Below are positions 21,525-33,103 of a stretch of DNA of 64,000 bases, piece after piece. Made by a program: the position numbers and the translations under genes. Numbering within the stretch: the first letter of the stretch is position 1; the number at the start of each line of letters is the position of its first letter. The notes under the pieces were generated by a model that ran no database searches, was not told the origin of the DNA, and saw only the letters and a program-made list of their open reading frames with translations. Origin of the DNA: Lumbricus rubellus (lineage: Eukaryota; Annelida; Clitellata; Crassiclitellata; Lumbricidae); contig OX243811.1 in the NCBI GenBank assembly GCA_945859605.1, positions 67,330,395 through 67,394,394 of the forward strand, in the 5' to 3' direction.

Positions 21525-24500
21525 CATGTCCAGGCCCGTCCGACCACCGGCCACAGACAAACCCCGTGCTCCTGCAGCCACCGGTAAGACACAGGCAACC
21601 AACCGTCTGTCCGTCCGTCCGTCCGTTCCTCGAAGAAGGCCTGGGCGCTAGCAGCAGCCCTGCCTCCTTCCACCGACCGACCGACCGACCGGCATACACC
21701 GTTCGCACGGCTCGACGCCGGGCTCGGTCAATCGATATGAAAAACCAAGGACGGATTGACGATGACGACGGGATATAGAGGAGTATAGCATATCAATATG
21801 GAGAGTAGGCCAGCGACATAGAGTCATACATGTGAGTATTATACACGTCGTCTACATGTATGTCAAACGATACTTATCTCTCGCACATAAGTGGCTTATC
21901 TCGAATAGAAGTCGATTTTTATCGAGTATAACGCGCGTCGGACATTACATAAGTAGCGATAACATCGGAGCGTAATAAGGAACATTTTTTAGACGCAGAA
22001 TTCCTGCAGCTGTGTTCGGCAGCTTTTGAATAGAACGCTGGTCAATTTCAAGTGTGTAACGCTCACTATTTGACACCTCTCGAGAGATCTTGAAAATAGT
22101 TAAGCAATGCTCAGTGAGTTAAGCACATAAAATGTGTCTATCTAAGTAGAATCCATAGGCTACATTGGGGTCACTGAGTCACTCATTACATAAAGATCCC
22201 ATGTTCTTAATGTGAATGAAGCTTGATAAAAAAAGGCCACACATTTTTCTCCCACAATGGCCTGAAATGTTTAGCATTGGGAGAAGCCTCAGGTAGACGT
22301 CTACATAATAATTATAAGCCTTTAAGATGACAGCTCGTGGTGTAAGCTTCACCTGGTCACCTGGTGCCGTCAGCTTCTGCAGCTCTGGCGATATCCCTGA
22401 TGTATCCTCTCCAGTTGATCCTCTCCCTAGTCGCCTCTCTTAGCTAAATTAATCACTAATCGCAATTTATTATATCGATAGATGTCATTTGCTCATTGTG
22501 ATAAGCTATTTTAGCAGCTATTTGAGCATATTAATATTTTGATTGCAATGGACTAAACGAGGTCAAATTACTAGACTAGATTTACGAGACTACGCTATTA
22601 TACATGTAGGACATTGTAGGTTAGCACACTTGGATTTCACAAGGCTACTATGATAGATTAGGTAAAAGTAGATGAGACTTAAAATAGACTATATTTTATT
22701 TGGACTGGACGAGGCTATGATGTTGAAATCTTGACGAAACTATAACACACCCTGCAAACTAGACCAGACTATTAATCTATGGACTATTTACAAGATGAGA
22801 CTACAAGAATTACAGACAGGCAAAGCTAGATACGACTTTGATAGACTAATGTATGTGGACCTAAAACTAGACGACAAATTATTTAGACTATCTAAAACTA
22901 GTGCAGGCTATAGATTAGGCAAACTAGACCATGTTGCACTAGGCTAGGTAAATTTAGACTACGAAGGGACTGCTAAATATTCTAGACAACACAGAACTAA
23001 TAAGTTTTATCTAGTCAGAGAAATCTTAGAAATGGAGAGCACTGCGAGCAGGCAAAGGGAGGAAGAGCATGATTAGGACAGGATGGAAAAATAAGGACAG
23101 AAACAATTTGGCACAGTTTTTATTGAGACACGGTGTAGATAAATTATTATATTCTACTGTTGTCTGTTTTTCTGTCTCTCTCTCTATGTCTGTCTCTCTG
23201 TCTCTCTATGTCTCTCTCTCTGTCTCTCTGTCTCTCAATGTCTCTGTCTCTCTATGTATTTTTCTATCTCATTGTCCATCTGACTTTCTATCGAAATCTG
23301 TCTGTTTCTGCCTGTCTGACTTTATCTCTGTCTACCTCTGATTAGCAGATTACATACATGTATTGTATATCTATGTCTGTCTGATTCTTTCTCTGTCTGC
23401 CGTTTAAAAAATCTGTTTCTTCTATTTCTATCTATCTGACTATCTATCTCTGCCAATCTGACTCTCTATCTATCTGACTATCTATCTCTACCGATCTGGC
23501 TGTCTCCGTATCAGACTTATCTTCATTCGTGTCCTGCTTGTTATACCCACACGTTATCCTTTTCACTTACCTGACCTCTTTCTGTCCTGTCTGTCCTTTT
23601 CCTATACATTGTCCTTTAGATGTGAATTAACGTTCCTGTTCTGTTTGTCATTGTTGCACATTATCCTTTTAAAATATCTGCCATACTCTTGTCCTTTACA
23701 ACTTCTATTCTGTCCTTATCTGTCCTTGCCCGTTCCATCTACCTGTCCTTGTCTTGTTCCTACATCTCTATGTATCGTTTTTGTGCATCTTCTGTTCATC
23801 TGATCTTTGGGATGACCCGCTTCTCAATGCAAACCGTAAATAATAATGCAGCCTGAGGTCGGGAGCGCGTCTGAGGAGCTTAAATTCTCTTGAAGTGGCT
23901 CTATATAAATTCATGATTACGATCAAGTTGACTTGTCTTACTATAATTGACTTGCGCTTAGATATGATTGGCTGACATTGTAGATTGGCCAATGTGATGC
24001 TGTAGATTATCCAATGTGATGCTGTAGATTATCCAATGTGATGCTGTAGATTATCCAATGTGATGCTGTAGATTGGCCAATATGATGCTGTAGATTGGCC
24101 AATGTGATGCTGTAGATTGGCCAATGGCAATGTGATGCTGTAGATTGGCCAATGTGATGCTGTAGATTGGCCAATGCGATGCTGTAGATTGGCTAATGTG
24201 ATGCTGTAGATTATCCAATGTGATGCTGTAGATTGACCAATGTGATGCTGTAGATTATCCAGTGTGATGCTGTAGATTGGCCAATGTGATGCTGTAGATT
24301 GGCCAATGTGATGCTGTAGATTATCCAATGTGATGCTGTAGATTGGCCAATGTGATGCTGTAGATTGGCCAATGTGATGCTGTAGATTGGCCAATGTGAT
24401 GCTGTAGATTATCCAATGTGATGCTGTAGATTGGCCAATGTGATGCTGTAGTGTCAGCTAATTTAATCAGTGCACGCCGATTGTCGTACAGCGACGTAAG

Positions 24501-27500
24501 TAGGCCAGGTGCAAATTGCCGCGCGGCGTCTGCACAGGTGATTGTCTGGACAGCACGTGACGTCTAGACGAGCGTACGTTAATTGTACAAGAAGGGAGTG
24601 GAAGTGAAGAAGGAGAGTTGCGTGTTGAGAGCCGTTGAGATAGGCTGTAAGAGTTGTTGTTGAGTTGCGATAGAGTAGACTGATGAAGATAGTAGTCGTG
24701 TAGTTGTTATGATAACGCAAGTGTAGTCATTGTTGTGTTGTTGCTGATCGTTTTACTTTATATCGGATTTTGGAGTATAATAAGAAGAGTTAAACACGTC
24801 GTCGTTGTTGGTTAACAAAACAGTGAAAGACTGTAGATTCTTTAACCTAGCCATTTAGCTAATGAAACAGTTATCTAGGGATAGGCCTACGCTACCACGA
24901 ACTTATACGAAGAAGCTTCCGAAGAGACTGAAGGTCACACGTAGAGAAGAAGAGGGAAAAGACTTGTGACATTTGGTGGCAGCGGTGGGATAACGATCCA
25001 AGTTGCAGGATAACGATCCAAGTTGCAGGAGAACGATCGTAGTTACGAACGGAGGGATTCTATTCAATCAACAGACGTTGTGGAGGAACGGACGCTGCGA
25101 ATTTATCGAGGAGCCGAGCACACGGGAGAAGCAACGATACATCGAGCATCCGTACGACAGTGAGAAACGACAACACAACGACTACAAGGTAGAAAAACTT
25201 GCTTGTCTATTGAAGTGTGCATAAAGAATTGAAGTCAGTCAATTGCAAACATTTGAAGAGTAGTCTACTAATTTATCGAGCATCTGTAAAGTAAAGAAGT
25301 AAGATGGAGAAACTTACGGAGAAAAAGCAAGCAAATATTAAGAAAATGTCTACTGATAGACTGATAAAACTGCTAATTGAAGCAGATCTAGACGCAGAAG
25401 AAGTCGAACAGATGTCTAGGGAAGAATTGATGAGAAATTTAGCCGAGGTTTGGGCTAAGAAAGAAGAAGAAGAAGAAGGTGCTGTCGGAGGCGTTGCGGA
25501 GAAGCCAGTGGAGAAGCCTGAGGCACCGATGTCTATAGAGGCGTTGCTACAATTCATGATGATGAGTAGACAAGAAGAGAAGCAGAAAGAAGAGCAGCGC
25601 AGACAGAAAGAGAAAGAACGTCGCCAAGAAGAGAAGGAGAAAGAAGAGCGACGGTGCCAAGAAGAGAAAGAACGTAAGCAAGAAGAGAAAGAACTGCGAC
25701 AACACGAGATAGAAAAAGCAGAAAGGATGAGACAGCAAGAGATAGATATGCAGAAGCAACAGTTCCAGCTTCAGTTAGAACAAATGAAATTAGATCGTGA
25801 CGAAGCAGAACGACGAAGGATGGAGTTAATGATAGAGTACGAAAAAGCAAGAAAAAGCGATGAAGAAATACGAAAGCAGCAGATTGAGGACAAAAAGGCT
25901 CGCGAGGAAGAAAAAGAAAAGATGCGTTTACAAGAACTGGAGAGAGCAGAAGAAATTCGTCAGGAAGAATTTCAAGCTGGAAAAGACAATTTGGAAAAAG
26001 CAGAAAGAGAAAGAGAAGAGCAGATGCAGTTAGAACAAAAGAAACTTGCTATCAAGGAGGCTCAACTTAAAGAAATGGCCATTGAAAAAGAAGAACGCAG
26101 AAAGCAGTTAGAACTGTTGCAGCAGAAGATAGAACAAGAAGAACTGCGGAGAATCGAAGATCAAGATCGACTGAAGAAGAGAGACGAAGATGATCGTAAG
26201 AGCCGAGAAGTGTCAGAACAGATTAGGCTCAGAGAAAGTGAGACAATGGTGTCCAAGATCAAGAAGATTGGTGATGCCATGAAGCATGTATTGCCTAAGA
26301 TGCCGTATGATATGATGGAAGTGCCATTATATTTTGAGACCGTGGAGAATGCATTCAATAGCTTCGCTGTGGAAAAGCAGTACTGGGTGAAATTGTTGTT
26401 GCCATTGATGACCCCGAGAGCACGAACGGTATTGAATCGATTATCATTTGAGAATTTAGATAAATACGATGCAGTGAAAGAGCACTTGTTGAAGGAATTC
26501 AAGTTAACAGCTCGTGAGTACAGGTCAAGGTTTGCAGATGCCAAGAAGACAGCCGAAGAAACGTATACGATGTTCACGGCTAGGCTGAAGAACCTGTTGA
26601 ATTATTATGTCCGAAGTAGACGAGTGGACAAAGACTACGAGAAGCTGTTTGATTTGTTAGTGGCGGATAAGCTGAAAGAATGTTTACCACCAGGTCCACT
26701 GCAGTTTGTCTTAGCAAAAGAGGGCACAGAATGCTTGGAAGCTAGTAATGTTGCAGATCTCGCAGATATACATGTAAACAATCGGATTGGTGTGATGTTC
26801 CAAGACAAACCGAAATTTGAAGCATGGGACAATAGTCCAAAGCAACCCAAGTGGAACAAGGATAGCAAAGACACCGGAAGCCAAGCCAAGAGTAATGATG
26901 CAAAGAAAGATGATTATTCTGGAAAGCAGTGGTCGCAAGATAAACAACAGTCAACGTGGGACAGACAAGCCTACAATCGAACTCCGCCGCTGGGACGCCC
27001 AACAGAAAGTAATGCATCTTACACGCCGTACAACAAGTGGGAGAACAAGGAGCAAAGAAGTTTTATCAAGAAGCGTTGCCACAATTGCAATTCTGATAAA
27101 CACCTAATAAAACATTGCCAAGCACCAGGAGCGGCAAATCTGAGGAAGAACTTTAGCAGAAGTGCAGAAAATCTTCGAGTAAACCAGATACAAGTGATAA
27201 ATGCACCTCCTGGTTGGGAAGAACAATGCAACCAAGAAACAGAAGTGAAGTCGGTAATGAAGTGTACGCCGCAGTTCACCATACAGAAAGAAGCGATAAA
27301 GACTACTTCCATTGCAGAAATTTGTCGAGAAACAAAAAGTAAAGAGGAGTGTCAACGCATAAAGAAGATATCGTTGCAGCATGTAAATGTGGAGATACGT
27401 GGGACTGATGGGCAGCCTGTGCAAGTCGAGGCGTTGATTGACTCGGGGACCGAGATACCAGTAATCAACGAGGAACTACTGAAAGGAACGACAGTAGAAG

Positions 27501-30500
27501 AAATCGGCAGAGTTCATTTGCAATGTGTAGCTGGAGAGCCGATTCCAGCTAAGTTGGTGAAAATCGAAGTGCGGATGAGCGGTCGTAACGAAGGAACAGC
27601 TACAGAGGACAGGACAATAAATATCGCGCCATATTTAACTTTAGTGTGTGCCAGCATTTCAGCAGAACTGTGTAAAGAAAATCCAGAAAAGTTCCTGCTA
27701 CATCCAGAGATAATTGCAGAACTGAAAGAGGTTCCACCAATCAGTACATTGCAAGGAGAGCTACAAGCGAATGTGACTACAAGAGCACAAAGTCGGAGAG
27801 CAGAAGTCGAAGACGGAGAAGATGAAACGATAAACGAAAGTTCGCAAGAAGATGACACGGAAAGCGAAGATGAACTCAACATCCAAGATGACGAAAGAAC
27901 AACATCTGAGAACAATGAAACTGAAGAAGAGATGGCTGCATGTGAACGAAATGATAGTGAAGATTCCGGAAGCGACGCTGAACTGGAGACAAGTATGAGG
28001 GACTTGTTCACAGAGAATTCGAACGATGAAAGACAGCTGGAAGATGCGAAGAAATTCGAGGAGCAGCAGAGAAATGACGAGTCACTGAAATCGTGGTGGA
28101 GGATCGCTGAAGACCAAGGATCAGAGTTTAGCGTGGTGAATGGATTGCTGTATAAGAAGCATCAAATGCTGGATCAGCTTGTGTATCAGTTGGTGTTACC
28201 GAAAGAGAGAAGAATTCAAGTAATGGAATTAGCTCACGAGTCAGTATTTGGCGGACACTTGGGAGAAGAGAAGACACGAGAGAGAATCAAGTTGTCCTTT
28301 GTCTGGCCAAAGATGCGTCGAGACGTGGTGAAATTTTGTAAGTCCTGTGAGAAGTGTCAGCTGAAGGCACGAAGTTTGGTGATGGATCGAGTGCCGATTA
28401 CACCAATTCCAAGGGAAGATGTGCCATTCCGACGGATGACTATGGACGTGGTAGGCCCAATAGAACCGAAGTCAGCAGCTGGGCATAAGTATTGCTTGTG
28501 CATAGTGGATTCATGTACAAGATGGCCGACAATCTTCTTGCTGAAGTCATTGACTGCTAAGGCTGTGTGCGAAGCTTTGATGAAGCTTTTCATTGACGTG
28601 GGGGTGCCGTCTGTGATCACCAGCGACAGAGGCACGAATTTTACAGCCAGTCTTACAAGAGAATTTTTGAAATTGATGGGATGCTGTCCACGATTCGATT
28701 CACCGGGGCATCCAGAGGCAGCCGGATTAGTTGAGAGATGGAATCAGACGTTCAAGAAGATGGTACATCATGTCATTGTGGAAAATCCAAGACAGTGGCA
28801 TAAAATCATTCCGTTTACCGTATGGGCATTGAGAGAAGTTCCTAACGCAACGACAGGAGTGGCACCATATCTGCTGGTGTATGGAAAAATGCCAAGAGGA
28901 CCATTAACTATCTTAAAGGAAAGCTGGACCAAAGAAATAAATCTACCGCCAAACATTGGAGTACAACCAGCAAAGTACCTGAAGAACTTAAGAGCAGACA
29001 TGGAGAAAGCCCTGATATTTGCTGAGAATTGTGCAGAGGAAAAGCAAAAACAATACGCCAGTCAATACAACAAGAGGGCCAAGGATAAAGAATTCGAACC
29101 AGGAGAAAACGTCATCGTCCTGTATCCAACGTCAACCAATAAATTGATCTCACGATGGCATGGTCCATGTACAGTGCTACAAAGAAGATCCAAGTATTCG
29201 TATCTGGTGGACATGAATGAAAACGGCCGACGAATCGTCCATGCCAACAAAATGAGGAAGTTCATCGCAAGAACATTATCGTGTGGTCTCATCGTGGAAG
29301 AGGACGACGAATTCGGATCAGTGGTAGAGCTACCATTGAAAGAAGACCACGCAGAGACGACACAGAAATCGCTGCAATTGGACTATGAACAGATCGGACA
29401 TCTTACGAGCGAGCAACAGAAACAGCTACTGGATGTACTGAACTGTTATGCAGACAGAGTTTCGGACAAACTTGGATTATGTACACTGGTAGAACAGGAA
29501 GTGGTGCTGAACCCGAAGAATCCTAACATTTGCTAACTAATTGATTGATATTCTTTGGTTTCTACAGACAATTTATTTGTAATTTTGCTGAGATTGCTAA
29601 ACCATTGACAGATTTAACTAGCAAGCAGACACCTGAGAACATTATTTGGACTGAGGACCACCAGAAATCTTTTGATTCTCTTAAAGAAATTGTTTGATCG
29701 AATGTTATTCTGTACATGTTCGAGGTTGGCAAACCATTTAATTTGTACTGTGATAGCAGTGATTTTGCTGTGGGGGCTGTGCTGTCACAAGTGGACGATG
29801 AGGGGATAGAACGTCCCGTTTCATTTATCAGCCAGAAGCTGACAGATACCCAGAGGAGATGGGCGACGATTGAGAAGGAAGCCTATGCAATCATATGGGC
29901 TTTAAACAAATTGAAAGAAATCATTATTGGTTCCAAGATTAATGTGTTCACTGATCATAATCCTTTAGTTTATTTGACTGAGTCAATGTCGAAGTCTGCT
30001 AAGTTAGTCAGATGGTCTTTATCATTGCAAAATTTTGACATTCTGTTGAACTATAAGAAAGGAAAGTTGAATGTAGTAGCAGACTGCTTATCGAGATTGT
30101 AGTATAAGGTATTTTGTGATTGCATTTAGTATAAGAATTGTTTGTATTTAGTTTAAGCATTATACGTTCGCTAATTTTTAAGATTAATTAGCTCTCTTCA
30201 AAAGAAAGGAAGGAGGTAATGTCAGCTAATTTAATCAGTGCACGCCGATTGTCGTACAGCGACGTAAGTAGGCCAGGTGCAAATTGCCGCGCGGCGTCTG
30301 CACAGGTGATTGTCTGGACAGCACGTGACGTCTAGACGAGCGTACGTTAATTGTACAAGAAGGGAGTGGAAGTGAAGAAGGAGAGTTGCGTGTTGAGAGC
30401 CGTTGAGATAGGCTGTAAGAGTTGTTGTTGAGTTGCGATAGAGTAGACTGATGAAGATAGTAGTCGTGTAGTTGTTATGATAACGCAAGTGTAGTCATTG

Positions 30501-33045
30501 TTGTGTTGTTGCTGATCGTTTTACTTTATATCGGATTTTGGAGTATAATAAGAAGAGTTAAACACGTCGTCGTTGTTGGTTAACAAAACAGTGAAAGACT
30601 GTAGATTCTTTAACCTAGCCATTTAGCTAATGAAACAGTTATCTAGGGATAGGCCTACGCTACCACGAACTTATACGAAGAAGCTTCCGAAGAGACTGAA
30701 GGTCACACGTAGAGAAGAAGAGGGAAAAGACTTGTGACATGTAGATTGACCAATGTGATGCTGTAGATTGACCAATGTGATGCTGTAGATTGGCCAATGT
30801 GATGCTGTAGATTGGCCAATGTGATGCTGTAGATTATCCAATGTGATGCTGTAGATTGGCCAATGTGATGCTGTAGATTGGCCAATGTGATGCTGTAGAT
30901 TATCCAATGTGATGCTGTAGATTGGCCAATGTGATGCTGTAGATTGGCCAATGTGATGCTGTAGATTGGCCAATGTGATGCTGTAGATTATCCAATGTGA
31001 TGCTGTAGATTGGCCAATGTGATGCTGTAGATTGGCCAATGTGATGCTGGCAAGAAGACGCAATGCCATCTGGCGGACACCAATCCGTCGCCGAAACCTT
31101 TGAGGCACCACTCGTCATAATAGGTAATCCAAAGATGATTAGATGATTATGATGATGATGATGTTGTTGTTGATGATGCTGGTGATGATGACGAAAATGA
31201 TAATAGTAAGAGGAACTATACTGCTACTGCTTATGCATCGACTTATACTATTATACTGCTGCTGCTGCTGCTGCTGCTGCTATTACTACTACTACTTCTA
31301 TTTATGGCACGATGGTGTATGGGTGTAATGGTGAGTTCGGCACTTTGGAGTCGGAGGGTGCCAAGTTTGAATTCACCTCAAGCCGTCGCGTACACGTACC
31401 TTGAGTAAGTCTTTCACTCGCAATTGCTTGTGCGCTTCGGCGTGAGACTCCGATGCAGTGTCCGCGCTGTAGTCGGGAGTGCCTCTGAGTAGATAGCTTG
31501 AAGGGGCGCTAGAGTAAATCAATAAACAAATAAATAAATAGATAAATAAATGCTGCTACTACTACTACTACCACCACCACTACCACTACCACTATCCCTA
31601 CCACCATCGCTACCACTAAATGCATTGCGTAATAAAAAAAGTACTTGCTTATTATACTTACTTGTTGCAGGTGTTGGCGGGAGCCTGGCTGTGGTGGGGA
31701 CGGTTCCTGTTGTTATAACGTTGTCTCTCGGAATCAATACATCTGCCACGATCATCGGCGTTGGATTCATCGGATTCGGTTTCCTCATCATCGTTCCTGG
31801 CATGTGCTGGTGTCTCGCGTCGCACCTTTACAAATATCGATTCTGCTGGCGCCATGCCTCACATGAGTCACGCTCCAGAGACCTGGAGGAGGCGCTTGTG
31901 CTCAGGTGAGAGACTATTATAGACCAACAGGTCGTCGATATGTCTGTCTGTCTGGTTCGGTATGTCTGGCGTATACGTGCTTTTTATTTTTTAATTGCCG
32001 CTGAATCTTTTATGTCTTTCTGTTACCATGTAGCCCATTATACCCTTTTCTTTCTTCCTCTGTAGCTTTCTTTTTCGCTCTATCTCCCTCTGCTATGTCT
32101 CACTCTTCTTGTCTTTCTGTCTCTCTGTTCAGTCTGTCTGCCTGCCTCTCTCTGTCTTTGTCTGTCTGTTGGTCTCTTTTTATCTCTGTCTCTGTCTGTC
32201 TCTTTCTCCTCACACACACACGCGGTCACACACACACACACACTGTTTCGTTTTATTTCTTGTTTACTCTTCTACTTTAAATGCATTTCTTTATCTCTTT
32301 TTATTTCTCCATGTCTGTATTTCTCTTTCTCTGTGTCCATTTCGGTTTCTTTATCTCTTCTTTAACGTCTGGACCCTATTGAATCGTTTCCGCACGGGGC
32401 AAGGTCCCTGTCGCGCGATCCTGCACAAATGGGGTGTTGGGTCATCAGCGAACTGCGACTGTGGACAGGTGCAATCCATGGAGCACATCGTCAACGTGTG
32501 CCCAAGGACAAAATTCAGCGGTGGCCTGCGGGCCCTGCACAATGCGGAAGAGGATGCGAGACATTGGCTGAAGTCAGAAGCGACTAAAGCACTCGCGAAA
32601 TAAATAAATCTCTTCTTTTCCTTCAGGCTTGAATTAATCCCTCTCAACGGAGGGGTCAGCCACTCGGATCCTCCTCTTCCACTTTCCTCTGTCTTTGGTG
32701 TCTTCATTTTTTATTTTTAAATGTCTTCATTTTTACGGTTTCTTTATCTGTTGCTCGCCATCTCCATCTGTCTGCCTGTCCGTGTCTGTCTTGTGTCTTT
32801 CAATGTCTCTTTCTCTGTTTATTTGTCTCCTCTATGTATGTCCTTATGTCTCTCTTTCTGTTTCTCCACGTTTGTATTTCTGCATTTTTCTGCTTTGTCC
32901 GTTTCAGTCTGCCTATGTGTCGCTACATCTGTCTCTCTATCTCTTCATATTTCTCTCGACTTCGCTTTCTCTATCTCGATGTTTCGCTTTGTTGTTATTT
33001 TCCACATTTATTTGGTGCCGCTGTATGACGTCTCCAACACGCACA

Positions 33046-33103
<58 letters not shown>

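Larger units (their letters stand above)
24452..30739 (+). mobile_element. Gmr1-type Ty3/gypsy LTR retrotransposon, recent insertion, RT core deleted
   Basis: The 6288-bp element is bounded by 520-bp LTRs (TGTCAG...GTGACA) that look identical on reading, and by a perfect 5-bp target-site duplication TGTAG (24447-24451 and 30740-30744). The internal region has a leader, one long gag-protease-integrase frame, then an RNase H segment, then a polypurine tract (AAAAGAAAGGAAGGAGG) just before the right LTR. The integrase (HHCC, D-D-35-E, GPY/F module) is of Ty3/gypsy type but precedes RNase H, the copia-like order known from Gmr1 elements. The catalytic reverse transcriptase is missing, so this copy must have moved by proteins supplied in trans, or lost it after insertion. 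Confidence 0.92.

Noticed and set aside
21383..21708. Gly/Glu/Arg-rich - strand frames
   Set aside because: Antisense of the polypyrimidine tract and of the proposed first exon at 21525.
23985..24451. CRISPR-like array
   Set aside because: Head-to-tail 22-bp minisatellite without unique spacers in an animal genome; the same applies to the arrays at 7048, 51303 and 53650.
24463..24720. 85-codon frame on the - strand, repeated at 30231-30488
   Set aside because: It lies within the LTRs, antisense to the element, and is identical only because the LTRs are identical.
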